The notes under the pieces: generated by a model
Seen by the model: only the letters and a program-made list of their open reading frames with translations
Database searches by the model: none
What the model was told of the DNA's origin: nothing
Made by a program: the position numbers and the translations under genes
Shown here: positions 8,019 to 17,049 of the stretch, in pieces
How positions within the stretch are numbered: position 1 is the first letter of the stretch
Layout: each line of letters starts with the position of its first letter
Assembly: GCA_002336895.1 (NCBI GenBank)
Contig: DDFC01000011.1
Location: 1-64,000, forward strand
Direction of reading: 5' to 3'
Source of the DNA: Verrucomicrobiaceae bacterium UBA1938
GTDB lineage: Bacteria; Verrucomicrobiota; Verrucomicrobiia; Verrucomicrobiales; Verrucomicrobiaceae
Length of the DNA: 64,000 bases

Positions 8019-9167
8019 TCAGTCCGGCAGCGGCAGGCGGATGGTGAAGAGGGTGCGCACGCCGGGCGTGCTCTCCACTTCGACTCCGCCGCCATGCGCC
8101 TCCACGGCGCGCTTGACGATGGAGAGCCCCAGGCCGGTGCCCTTGCCTTCCTGCCCGGGCTTTTTGGCGGTCTGGTGGAAACGCTTGAACACAAACGGCA
8201 GGTCCTCAGCACGGATGCCCACGCCATTGTCCTCCACCATCAGGATGCACTCATGCGGCGTCCAGCGCCCGCTGATCCTCACCCGCAGGCCGCTGCGCAG
8301 GTTCTCCTTCAGCGGATGCTCGATGAGGTTGGTGAAAATCTGGTCCCAGTAAAAGCGGTCTCCATGCAGCACGCCGCCGTCCGGAGGGAAGTCCACAGTC
8401 ACTGTGGCCTGCCGCACCTCGATCAGAGGCATCAGGTGTTCCAGCGCGTCCTGCACGCAGGCGCGCACCAGAAAGGTTTCCGTCTTCAGCGGCTCGTCCT
8501 GCGTCTCCAGTCGGGAGATGGTCAGCATATCGTCGATGATGCGCATCATGCGCCTGCTGTGCTTTTCCATCACCTCCAGGCAGCGCACCAGGGAGGAGGT
8601 GTTTTTGATCATGCCGCTCTTCAGCGTCTCGATATAGCCGTGAATGAGGGAGAGCGGTGTGCGCAGCTCGTGCCCGGCACTGGTGAGAAAATCCCGCCTC
8701 ATCTGCTGGCTCAGGTGCTGTTCCGTGCGGTCCTCCACCATCACCCAGACACCGCTGCGACCAGCTTCGCCCCAGGGGGCGGCGCTCAGGTGGTAGTGAT
8801 GCTCCTGATTCCACTCTCCCACATAGGGCAGCGTCAGCCGCATCTCACTCTCAGCACGGGCACGGTGTTCGCGCGCCTCCGCCATGATGCGCGCCAGAGG
8901 CTCCAGCGCCGCAGCCGTGCCGATGACACCTCCCATCTCCAGCTGATGGGGGAGAAACATCACGTTCACCGCCAGATTGGCAAAGAGGATCACGCCATCA
9001 TCATCCACGACCAGCACTCCATGCGGCACCTCATTGAGCAGCGCACCAAAGAGGTGGCACTCCTCCTGAGCGCAGCCCAGCCCGGCCGCAGGCACGCCCG
9101 GCCGCCAGGCCTCCGTGCTGCATGCCATGGCTGCAGCCATGCGCTCTTTCGCCGCCGTCGTCGTCAT
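8019..9167 (-). CDS. Soluble PAS-domain sensor histidine kinase, PhoR-like
   Basis: A 382-residue kinase with no membrane segment. Residues about 40-150 form a PAS domain (VPHGVLVVDDDGVILFAN). HisKA follows with the H-box SAGHELRTPLSLI (His166), then the catalytic domain with D-box VEDNGVGI (Asp313), F-box FKRFHQ and G-box GKGTGLGLSIVK. The N-box is unusual: NLIEHPLKEN carries His284 where the Mg-binding Asn (second N of N-L-x-x-N) normally stands. The start overlaps the end of the response regulator gene by 4 bp (ATGA), so the pair is translationally coupled. It probably phosphorylates Asp52 of that regulator, but the N-box change raises doubt about kinase strength. Confidence 0.93.
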   Translation of the reverse strand: MTTTAAKERMAAAMACSTEAWRPGVPAAGLGCAQEECHLFGALLNEVPHGVLVVDDDGVILFANLAVNVMFLPHQLEMGGVIGTAAALEPLARIMAEAREHRARAESEMRLTLPYVGEWNQEHHYHLSAAPWGEAGRSGVWVMVEDRTEQHLSQQMRRDFLTSAGHELRTPLSLIHGYIETLKSGMIKNTSSLVRCLEVMEKHSRRMMRIIDDMLTISRLETQDEPLKTETFLVRACVQDALEHLMPLIEVRQATVTVDFPPDGGVLHGDRFYWDQIFTNLIEHPLKENLRSGLRVRISGRWTPHECILMVEDNGVGIRAEDLPFVFKRFHQTAKKPGQEGKGTGLGLSIVKRAVEAHGGGVEVESTPGVRTLFTIRLPLPD

Positions 9168-9868
9168 GCGTCAGCCGTTTCCTCCTCCTGCACCACGCTT
9201 TGAAACAGGTAGCCCTGCCGCCGTAGCGTGCCAATGTGCCTGCCGTGATCTCCCAGCTTGTCGCGCAGGCGCTTGATGTGCGTGTCCAGTGTGCGGGAGT
9301 GGGTGTCATCCGCATAGCCCCACACGGCGCTCAGCAGCTCTGAGCGCGAGTGGATCACATCCGGATTGGCCATCAGCGTGGTCATCAGCTTCAGCTCGGT
9401 GATCGTCAGTTCCACCAGCTTTCCGCAGATGGAGAGGGACATGTTGCGCCGGTCCAGCAGGAAGTCGCCGATGCGCTGTTCCGCCAGCATCACCACCTTT
9501 TGCGTACGCCTCAGCACCGCGCCGATGCGCAGCATGAGCTCACGCGGGCTGAAGGGCTTGGTCAGGTAGTCGTCCGCTCCGCCCTCCAGTCCGGCGATGC
9601 GGTCATTGGTCTGCGCACGTGCCGTCAGCATGATCACGGGAATGTGTCGTGTGCGTGTGTCTGCACGCAGCCTGCGGTGCACCTGCACGCCATCGATCCC
9701 CGGCAGCATGAGGTCCAGCACGATGAGGTCAGGCGACGTCTTCACCGCCATGGGCAGCACGGCCAGCCCGTTGTCCACGGACTCGACTTCATGGCCTTCA
9801 CGTTGCAGATGCAGGCTGACGAGATCAACAATGTCACTCTCATCATCGACGACTAAAATTTTGCTCAT
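9164..9868 (-). CDS. PhoB/OmpR-family response regulator
   Basis: A 234-residue regulator. The receiver domain (residues 1-118) has the acidic pair DDE, phospho-acceptor Asp52 in LIVLDLMLPGIDG, conserved Thr in MLTA and Lys104 in TKPF. A winged-helix Trans_reg_C domain follows (about 135-226) with the usual ending THIKRLRDKLGD...IGTLRRQGYLF. Order and sequence are close to PhoB. It is the first gene of a two-gene operon with the kinase. A 7-4-7 direct repeat of the PhoB-box type sits immediately before its start codon, suggesting autoregulation. Confidence 0.94.
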   Translation of the reverse strand: MSKILVVDDESDIVDLVSLHLQREGHEVESVDNGLAVLPMAVKTSPDLIVLDLMLPGIDGVQVHRRLRADTRTRHIPVIMLTARAQTNDRIAGLEGGADDYLTKPFSPRELMLRIGAVLRRTQKVVMLAEQRIGDFLLDRRNMSLSICGKLVELTITELKLMTTLMANPDVIHSRSELLSAVWGYADDTHSRTLDTHIKRLRDKLGDHGRHIGTLRRQGYLFQSVVQEEETADA

Positions 9869-9874
9869 GTCTCA

Positions 9875-9892
9875 GTGACGGGATTGTGACGG
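9875..9892 (-). promoter_or_regulatory. PhoB-box-like direct repeat in front of the regulator gene
   Basis: GTGACGG is repeated perfectly with a 4-bp spacer (GATT). Read towards the regulator this is CCGTCAC-AATC-CCGTCAC, with the 11-bp period of OmpR/PhoB-family boxes and five of seven bases matching the E. coli half-site CTGTCAT. It ends 7 bp before the start codon, so binding here would block initiation or translation-proximal transcription rather than act from a typical activator position. Confidence 0.45.
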
Positions 9893-10254
9893 CAGGATTG
9901 AACACCTGCCAAAGACAAGCGTGTTACGATCTCGTCGCATAGGAGCCCGCCCTTGGAACCGTGACGTTTTTGCAACCGATCCGATGAATGAAAACCCCAG
10001 CCTTCTGCGGGGCGCAGCACCCACTGCACACCCCGATGGTTTCCTCTTAAAAGCGTGTCGCACCAGCCACGACACCGGCCAAAACCAGCGCCGATCCTTC
10101 GCGCCTGCACATCCCATCAAGTCACACATGTCACCGGCTGGAGGGTGAAAAATGACAGCCCTGCCGCTTTCGCACCACATCATCACATGAAGCGGCAACA
10201 TTATTGTGACCACTTCCAGTTTGAGCAGTGCGGGTATCCTCTCACTCTTGGCCC

Positions 10255-10509
10255 ATGTTCAAGCCGCATCACAACGAACTGCAAAGCTACCTTGAATGGC
10301 GCAGGCAGACACGCTTCGTCCGCCGTCATGGAGGCCCCATCATGGCCATCACATTATTTGCCGCAGGTCTTTTGTTTGTATGGCGTGCAGGACACAGCCG
10401 CAAGGCGGCTGAAAGCCCCGCGCAGGCTGAGCAGAAGACTCCGGTGGAAAAAAAGCGCACCAATGACATCGACCGTTTCCTGCAGGCCGCCAAGACACCA
10501 CGCTGGTAA
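10255..10509 (+). CDS. Small single-pass membrane protein, unknown function
   Basis: An 84-residue protein starting MFKPHHNELQ. It has a basic, Arg-rich segment, one membrane helix at about residues 28-45 (GPIMAITLFAAGLLFVW) and a charged C-terminal tail (KKRTNDIDRFLQAAK). Topology suggests N-in or N-out by charge alone is ambiguous; the Arg-rich flank on the N side favours N-in. It is divergent from the PhoB-like gene and 160 bp before the LpxH-like gene. I do not recognise a family. An in-frame ATG upstream at 10228 is a less likely start. Confidence 0.6.
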   Translation: MFKPHHNELQSYLEWRRQTRFVRRHGGPIMAITLFAAGLLFVWRAGHSRKAAESPAQAEQKTPVEKKRTNDIDRFLQAAKTPRW

Positions 10510-10671
10510 AAATAGCGTCGCACTGCGGCAGCGGCACTTCTCCAGGCAGGCAGCGCGCCCACGACAGGCGCGTGACGAAAAGGTTTCACTTGCCCTCTTT
10601 CCCGCCCCCCGGCGTCAGGCGAGGTAAGTGACAAGCCTGTTTCTATTCACAATCCATCCGGCCCTGCACCT

Positions 10672-11538
10672 ATGAAGACCAAACTCCGCATCAAGACTTT
10701 GTTCATGTCCGATGTCCACCTCGGCATGGCCGACTCCAAGGCTGTGCAGGCCGCGCATCTCATCCGCCACTGCAAGTGTGAGAAGCTCGTGCTCAATGGC
10801 GACATCATCGACGTGTGGGCGCTGAAGGGCTCCGGCCGCTGGACGCAGGAGCACACGCACTTTGTGCGCACCGTGCTCAAAAAGATGGAAAAAGAAGGCA
10901 CTGAGGTAATCTACCTGCGTGGCAACCACGACGACATCTTGGAAAAGTTCCTCCCCTTCAAGCTGGCCGGTCTCTCTCTGGTGGACGAGCACATCCACGA
11001 GTCTCCGCATGGCCGCTACCTCGTGGTGCATGGAGACGGCTTTGACCATGTGACGACAAACCACGTCTGGCTGGCCAAGGTGGGAGCCGTGGGCTACGAG
11101 CTTCTGCTGCGCCTGAACCGCGCCTACAATGCCTGGCTGCGCTGGCGCAACAAGGAGGCCTTCTCCCTCAGCCGCTGGGTCAAGATGAAGGTCAAAAACG
11201 TGGTCAGCTTTGTGGGCCGCTACGAGGAGCAGTTGCAGAAGCTGGCGCAGTGGAAAGGCTGCCACGGCATCATCTGCGGCCACATCCACACGCCTGCCAA
11301 CAAGATGATCGAAAGCACCCACTACCTGAACTCCGGAGACTGGGTGGAGAGCATGACCGTCGTCGTGGAGCATCTGGACCGCACCTTTGAAGTCCTCAGC
11401 TACCACGACTTCTGCCGCCTCACCGGCCGCCAGCCCAAGGGCAGCGACCCGAGCCTGAACGTGAGCGACATCGGAGAGAAGACACTGGCACTTCCCGCTC
11501 CCACGCCTGCTCCGCAGGAGGAGCTGATCGCAGCCTGA
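10672..11538 (+). CDS. LpxH-like metallophosphoesterase (UDP-2,3-diacylglucosamine diphosphatase family)
   Basis: A 288-residue calcineurin-like phosphoesterase. The metal-binding motifs appear in order: DVHLG (Asp14, His16), GDIIDVW (Asp44 region), RGNHDD, HGDGFD and CGHIHTP, followed by YLNSGDWVES. This combination, with the GDWVES ending, matches the LpxH/YbbF-like group that removes UMP from UDP-2,3-diacylglucosamine in lipid A synthesis, at the cytoplasmic face of the inner membrane. The last 45 residues are a low-complexity Pro/Ala tail. No other lipid A genes are adjacent, so the exact substrate is inferred from family only. Confidence 0.85.
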   Translation: MKTKLRIKTLFMSDVHLGMADSKAVQAAHLIRHCKCEKLVLNGDIIDVWALKGSGRWTQEHTHFVRTVLKKMEKEGTEVIYLRGNHDDILEKFLPFKLAGLSLVDEHIHESPHGRYLVVHGDGFDHVTTNHVWLAKVGAVGYELLLRLNRAYNAWLRWRNKEAFSLSRWVKMKVKNVVSFVGRYEEQLQKLAQWKGCHGIICGHIHTPANKMIESTHYLNSGDWVESMTVVVEHLDRTFEVLSYHDFCRLTGRQPKGSDPSLNVSDIGEKTLALPAPTPAPQEELIAA

Positions 11539-12117
11539 GGCTCACAACGCAGACTCTGCAAACATCCTGTGCAGACGACATACGGGTAAAAAATTTGCCC
11601 CTGCATGCGCTACATGCACCTGTGTTTTTGAGCATAGGATGTCTGCTTAACCCGCGTCTGCAGACTTCTAAACCGGGCCTTTATCACCAGTCATGCCTGC
11701 GCAGTGAGCAGTGCATGGGCTTCGCCCTGCCCACATAGGCCTTCGCCTTATGCACGCTCTGCACAGAGCGCCCATCACTTCCTTCATTGCCGTGCCACGG
11801 CATGCCAGCATGCAGCGGCTACACTTTACTTTGAAATGTTTTCGCACTAGCTTCCGTGCATGAGGCACGGTTTCACCATCTCCTGTGTCAGACGCCATGG
11901 CGTTGCAGGATCCGCCCTCATCCCCCGCCCCTGCTGCTCCTACTGTGCGGTGGCACTGCGCCCATCCCTCATGCAACAGAAGGCGGAGGCACCACGATTT
12001 TCTTCAAAGGACTGCAACCGCCTCGGCACCGCACCGGGGCCCGCAACTGCGGATTTGAAGGCCCAACCTCCGTCCTGAAGCCTCACCGGCCCAGCACGCC
12101 ATCCCCCACCACCAGCC
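11539..12117. other. Long intergenic region before the RND pump gene
   Basis: A 579-bp gap. A small hairpin CGCTCT-gcac-AGAGCG lies at 11755-11770, and GGGCTTCGCCC near 11718 can also fold. Neither is followed by a T-run. The gap presumably holds the RND promoter. I see no reading frame with convincing protein features. Confidence 0.4.
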
Positions 12118-15100
12118 ATGTTTTCCAAGGTTCTGCAACGCCCGGCCCTGGCCATTGTCATCTCGCTGCTCATCCTCTTTCTGGGCGCGCTCTCCATCGT
12201 CAGGCTGCCCATTTCCCAGTTTCCCAACGTGGCGCCCGTGGTCGTCATGGTCAACATCACCTACCCCGGTGCCAGTGCCAAGGTGCTGGAGGAGTCCGTC
12301 CTAGTGCTGCTGGACCAGGCCATCAATGGCGTGCAGGACATGAAGTACATGATGTCTGACGCCACCAGCGCCGGAGAGGCCACCATCCAGGTGGTCTTCC
12401 ATCTCGGCACAGATCCGAAAGACGCCACTGTGAACGTGCTCAACCGGGTCAATCAGGTGAAAAACCAGCTCCCGCCGCTGGTGCAGCGGGAGGGCATTAT
12501 CGTCAACAATGTGAGCCCCAACATGCTCATGTACGTGAATCTCTTCAGCACGGACAAGGCGGCGGACATGCAGCTCCTGTTTAACTACGCCTACGTGCAG
12601 ATCCAGCCGCAGCTGGCCCGCATCCGCGGCGTGGGACAGGTGCGCATTCTCGGCACGCGCAACTACGCCATGCGCATCTGGCTCAAGCCTGACCGCATGC
12701 GCGCATACAACGTGTCCACGGAGGATGTCATGAAGGCTCTGGAGGAGCAGAGCGTCATCGGCACCCCAGGGAGACTGGGCCGCGCGGACAGCCGAAGATC
12801 CCAATCCCTGGAGTACGTGCTGACCTACCAGGGCCGTTACAACACCGCCGAGCAGTACGAAAAGGTCATCCTCCGCGCCACGGAGAAAGGCGAGATCCTG
12901 CGGCTCAAGGACGTGGCGAATGTGGAGCTGGGCAGCGAATTCTACGACCTCTACTCGGACCTCGACGGCCACCCCTCCGCCGCCATCGTCATCAAGCAGA
13001 GCTACAACAGCAATGCCCACGAGGTCATCCAGCAGATCAAGACCAAGCTCCAGGAGATCAAACGCAAGAACTTCCCCGCAGGCATGGACTATGAGATCAG
13101 CTACGACGTCTCCGAGTTCCTCGACGCCTCCATCGAAAAGGTGCTGCACACGCTGGTGGAGGCCTTTGTGCTCGTGGCCATGGTGGTCTTCATCTTTCTG
13201 GGGGACTGGCGCTCCACCCTCATCCCCACGCTGGCGGTGCCAGTGTCCCTGGTGGGTGCTTTCTTCCTCATGCAGCTCTTTGGCGTCAGCATCAATCTGA
13301 TCACGCTTTTTGCCCTGGTGCTGGCCATCGGCATCGTGGTGGACGACCCCATCGTGGTGGTGGAGGCCGTGCACGCGCGCATGCACGGCACCAGCTTCAC
13401 GCCGTACGAGGCCATCCAGAAGGTGCTGCTTGAGATCGCGGGCGCCGTCATCGCCATCACTCTGGTCATGACAGCGGTGTTTGTACCCGTGACCTTCATG
13501 TCCGGCCCGGTGGGGGTGTTTTACCGGCAGTTTGCCATCACCATGGCCTCGGCCATTGTCCTCTCAGGCGTCATGGCGCTCACGCTCACGCCGGTGCTCT
13601 GCGCCATGATCCTGCGCCGCCATGACCACCTGCCCAAAAAGCGGACCGGGCCGGTGGCATGGCTGCTAAAGCACTTCAACCGCCTCTTTGACAGGCTCAC
13701 CTCCATTTATGTCGGCCTGCTGAAGGGCATCGTGCACCGCCGTGTGGTCACACTGGGCATGCTGGGGCTGGCGGGCACGGCCATCTACATTGTCAACACG
13801 CAGCTCTCGCCCGGCTTCATCCCGGCGGAGGATCAGGGCATGATCTACGCTATCCTGCAGACGCCTCCCGGCTCGACGCTGGAGCGCACGTATGACAAAT
13901 CTCTGGAGCTGGAAAAGATCGCCAAAAAGGTGCCCGGAGTACACTCGGTGTCCTCGCTCGCCGGATACGAGGTGCTCACCGAAGGCCGCGGCTCCAACGC
14001 AGGCACCTGCCTGATCAACCTCAAGAACTGGTCCGAGCGCAAGATGAACTCCCGGCAGATCATCGCCGAACTGGAAAAGCGCTGCCGCGTCATCTCCGGC
14101 GTGAAGCTCGAGTTTTACGAACCACCCGCCGTGCCTGGCTACGGTGCCGCAGGCGGCTTTTCCCTGCGCCTGCTGGACCAGACCAGTACCGGCGACTACG
14201 ACCGCCTGCAGGTGGTGAACAACCAGTTCATGGAGGCGTTGAAAAAGCGCAAGGAGCTGCATGGACTCTTCACCTTCTTCAGCGCCAGCTACCCGCAGCT
14301 CGACATCAGCATCGACAACCAGCTGGCCATGCAGAAAGGAGTCTCAATCAAGACCGCCATGGACAGCCTGGCCATCCTGGTGGCCAGCACGTACGAACAG
14401 GGCTTCATCAAATTTGGCCGCTTCTGGAAGCTCTACGTGCAGGCAGATCCCAAATACCGCGAGATGCCTAAAAATCTGCAGGACCTCTACGTGGGCAATG
14501 ACAAGGGGGAAATGGTGCCCTTCTCCCAGTTCATCACCCTGAAGCAGAAGCAGGGGCTCAATGAGATCACCCGCTACAATGCCTACCCCGCCCCCTCCAT
14601 CCAAGGAGCACCCGCGCCAGGCTACAGCAGCGGAGACGCCATCCGTGCCATCCAGGAGGTGGCGGAGAAGACCCTGCCGCGCGGCTATGACATCGGCTGG
14701 GCCGGCCTGGCCTTTGACGAAGTTGGCCGTGGCAATGAGGCGGTGGAGATCTTCATCGTGGTGCTCATGTTTGTGTACCTCGTGCTGGTGGGGCAGTATG
14801 AGAGCTTTCTGCTGCCGCTGGCGGTCATCCTCTCCCTCCCCATCGGTGTCATGGGCTCCTTCCTCATGCTCGACAGCTTCGGCCTGGACAATGACATCTT
14901 CGCGCAGGTGGGACTCATCATGCTCGTCGGCCTGCTGGGAAAGAACGCCATCCTCATCGTCGAATTTGCCGCGCAAAAGCACCAGCAGGGCCTCTCCGTG
15001 CGGGATGCCGCCATCGAGGGCGCCCGGGTGCGCTTCCGGCCCATCTTGATGACGTCCTTTGCCTTCATCGCCGGCATGATCCCGCTGCTGCGCGCCTCGG

Positions 15101-15321
15101 GCGCCGGAGCCATCGCCAACAAAACCATCGGCGCCTCCGCCGCCGGCGGCATGCTGCTGGGCACCGTGGTGGGCCTGCTCGTCATCCCCGGCCTCTACTA
15201 CCTCTTCGCCACCCTCGCAGACCGCAGCAAACTGCTGCCGGATGAGCACAACATGCCCCTGAGCGAGCCGGACAACGAGAACGGCAGCAAGGAGAAGCCG
15301 GAAGCACTGGACAGCCCGTGA
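12118..15321 (+). CDS. RND-family multidrug efflux permease (AcrB/HAE1 type)
   Basis: A 1067-residue inner-membrane pump with the full AcrB architecture: first helix, large periplasmic loop (about 35-335), six helices, second periplasmic loop (about 560-870) and six more helices. Proton-relay residues are present: the Asp pair in VVDDPIVVVEAV of helix 4 and Lys in LLGKNAILIVEFA of helix 10. The start GVLQRPALAIVIS-like segment (FSKVLQRPALAIVIS) is typical of HAE1 permeases. No membrane-fusion protein or TolC gene adjoins it, so the adaptor must be encoded elsewhere. It exports hydrophobic compounds by proton antiport; the substrate cannot be read from sequence. Confidence 0.95.
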   Translation: MFSKVLQRPALAIVISLLILFLGALSIVRLPISQFPNVAPVVVMVNITYPGASAKVLEESVLVLLDQAINGVQDMKYMMSDATSAGEATIQVVFHLGTDPKDATVNVLNRVNQVKNQLPPLVQREGIIVNNVSPNMLMYVNLFSTDKAADMQLLFNYAYVQIQPQLARIRGVGQVRILGTRNYAMRIWLKPDRMRAYNVSTEDVMKALEEQSVIGTPGRLGRADSRRSQSLEYVLTYQGRYNTAEQYEKVILRATEKGEILRLKDVANVELGSEFYDLYSDLDGHPSAAIVIKQSYNSNAHEVIQQIKTKLQEIKRKNFPAGMDYEISYDVSEFLDASIEKVLHTLVEAFVLVAMVVFIFLGDWRSTLIPTLAVPVSLVGAFFLMQLFGVSINLITLFALVLAIGIVVDDPIVVVEAVHARMHGTSFTPYEAIQKVLLEIAGAVIAITLVMTAVFVPVTFMSGPVGVFYRQFAITMASAIVLSGVMALTLTPVLCAMILRRHDHLPKKRTGPVAWLLKHFNRLFDRLTSIYVGLLKGIVHRRVVTLGMLGLAGTAIYIVNTQLSPGFIPAEDQGMIYAILQTPPGSTLERTYDKSLELEKIAKKVPGVHSVSSLAGYEVLTEGRGSNAGTCLINLKNWSERKMNSRQIIAELEKRCRVISGVKLEFYEPPAVPGYGAAGGFSLRLLDQTSTGDYDRLQVVNNQFMEALKKRKELHGLFTFFSASYPQLDISIDNQLAMQKGVSIKTAMDSLAILVASTYEQGFIKFGRFWKLYVQADPKYREMPKNLQDLYVGNDKGEMVPFSQFITLKQKQGLNEITRYNAYPAPSIQGAPAPGYSSGDAIRAIQEVAEKTLPRGYDIGWAGLAFDEVGRGNEAVEIFIVVLMFVYLVLVGQYESFLLPLAVILSLPIGVMGSFLMLDSFGLDNDIFAQVGLIMLVGLLGKNAILIVEFAAQKHQQGLSVRDAAIEGARVRFRPILMTSFAFIAGMIPLLRASGAGAIANKTIGASAAGGMLLGTVVGLLVIPGLYYLFATLADRSKLLPDEHNMPLSEPDNENGSKEKPEALDSP

Positions 15322-15503
15322 GAGAAAATGTGAACAATAGGGACGTTCCGCTTTGCCGCAGAGGGGCAGAGCAGCAGAGGGTGCGGAGGTTTTGTTTTTG
15401 CTTCTTCACTCTCAGCTTTCTGCGCTCAAGCATCGCCAAGCCTGGAGGGCTGGCACAGCCATAGACCGTGGGTGCCAGCCCACGGTGTCGTCCAGCCCCC
15501 CCC

Positions 15504-15672
15504 TAGACCAGTTCTCGAAAAGATTGTCATATTGAACCGGCGAGCGCAGCGGCCCCAGTGGCAAGACGGGAGCGCCGCCTGCTATTTGAAAATAACAGGC
15601 AAGCGACTAACGCAGCCAATGGGGCCGCTCCGCCGTCCGGGCAATGTGACAAGATTTTTGAGAACTGGTCTA
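15504..15672. mobile_element. 169-bp TA-flanked palindromic element (MITE-like)
   Basis: The ends are perfect inverted copies, TAGACCAGTTCTC (15504-15516) and GAGAACTGGTCTA (15660-15672). Pairing continues inwards: 27 of the outer 31 bp match, a later block around GCGGCCCCA/TGGGGCCGC matches, and the centre is CCTGCTATTT-gaa-AATAACAGG. The whole element can therefore fold as one long imperfect hairpin. It codes for nothing. TA at both edges is what Tc1/mariner- or IS630-type insertion would leave, so a non-autonomous relic is likely. Confidence 0.65.
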
Positions 15673-15837
15673 AATGCCGTGGAACCGCGCAGCGGTGACA
15701 CAAACAGCCGCTCTCCATCCTCCGCCACCCGACGTAACATCTCTCTCCTTCACCGCCCGATCCATCACCTCTTTTGCACGATCACACCTGTCATTTTTCA
15801 TCTTTGATCTTTCAGCTTTCATCTCTTCCCTCTCCCC

Positions 15838-16920
15838 ATGCCGCCCCGCGTGATCATGCACATGGACATGGATGCCTTCTTTGCATCCGTGGAGCAGCGT
15901 GACAACCCGGAGTACCGGGGCAGGCCGGTCATCGTGGGCTCTCCGCCGGATCAGCGTGGGGTGGTGTGTGCGGCCAGCTATGAGGCGCGGAAGTTCAAGG
16001 TGCGCTCCGCCATGCCTTCCCGCACCGCCGGGCGGCTGTGCCCGCAGGGCATCTTTGTGCGCCCGCGCATGTCGGTGTACCGCGCAGAATCCGCACGCAT
16101 CATGCAGATCCTGCAGGAATACACACCGCTGATCGAGCAGGTGTCCGTGGACGAGGCCTATCTGGACATGAGCGCGCATTTGCAGCCGGACATGGAACCC
16201 GATGCCGCCATCGAGGCCGCACGCCCGCTGGCCGCTGCGATCAAGCAGCGCATCCGCAGCGAGTGCCAGCTCACCGCCAGCATCGGCATCAGCAGCAACA
16301 AATTCTTGGCCAAGCTGGCGAGCGATTTCCAGAAGCCCGACGGCCTGACCACCATTCTCGACAGCGCCAAGATCGCCTTCCTCCGCCCGCTGCCGGTCAG
16401 CGCCATCCACGGCGTGGGCCCCGTGACCGCACAGGGGCTGCACGCGCTGGGCCTGCACACCATCGCGGACCTGCAGGACACCACTCAATCACTCGACGCC
16501 GTGGCGGGCTCTTTTGCCGCCAAGCTGCGCGCACGCGCCTTTGGCAACGATGACCGGCCGCTGGACCTCAGCGATGAACGCAAGAGCATCAGCGCGGAAA
16601 ACACCTTTCTGGAAGACACGGATGCCCGCCCCGCCCTGCGCGCCGCGCTGCGGGAGATGGCGCTGGATGTGGCACAGAGCCTGGAGCGCCACAGCCTCGG
16701 CGCGCTGACCGTACAGGTGAAGGTGCGCTACAGCGACTTCACCACCCTCACGCGCCAGATCCGCCTGGAGGAACCCGTGACCTCTGAGCGCGAGATCTAC
16801 CGCACCGCCTGCCACCTGCTGGCCCGCCACCGCCTCGTCACCGCGCCGCTGCGGCTCATCGGCATCGGTGTGTCCACGCTGGTGCCGCCGCTGCAGAAGC
16901 AGCTGCGGCTTTCGATCTGA
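15838..16920 (+). CDS. dinB: DNA polymerase IV (Y-family translesion polymerase)
   Basis: A 360-residue Y-family polymerase of normal DinB length. The catalytic carboxylates are in HMDMDAFFASVE (Asp10) and SVDEAYLDMS. The fingers contain AASYEARKFKVRSAMP, and HhH and little-finger domains follow (ISSNKFLAKLASDFQKPDG, IHGVGPVTAQGLHALGL). It copies past damaged bases. There is no Shine-Dalgarno sequence; the ATG is preceded by a C/T-rich tract (CTCTTCCCTCTCCCC). It stands alone after the palindromic element; no SOS box was recognised in the gap. Confidence 0.96.
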   Translation: MPPRVIMHMDMDAFFASVEQRDNPEYRGRPVIVGSPPDQRGVVCAASYEARKFKVRSAMPSRTAGRLCPQGIFVRPRMSVYRAESARIMQILQEYTPLIEQVSVDEAYLDMSAHLQPDMEPDAAIEAARPLAAAIKQRIRSECQLTASIGISSNKFLAKLASDFQKPDGLTTILDSAKIAFLRPLPVSAIHGVGPVTAQGLHALGLHTIADLQDTTQSLDAVAGSFAAKLRARAFGNDDRPLDLSDERKSISAENTFLEDTDARPALRAALREMALDVAQSLERHSLGALTVQVKVRYSDFTTLTRQIRLEEPVTSEREIYRTACHLLARHRLVTAPLRLIGIGVSTLVPPLQKQLRLSI

Positions 16921-17049
16921 AACTCATGCCAGTGGGCGGGGTTGGACTGTGCTGGCAGGCGCTGAAAAAAATGAAATGCATCCGCGCTGCGCCCGTTTCA
17001 CCTTCACACCACGGCACGCAGGCTGTACACTCATCCATCTCCACACGCC

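Noticed and set aside
11668..11976. A 102-codon frame in the gap before the RND gene
   Set aside because: Cys/Arg/Met-rich, no start context, no similarity to any family I know, and it overlaps the presumed promoter region.
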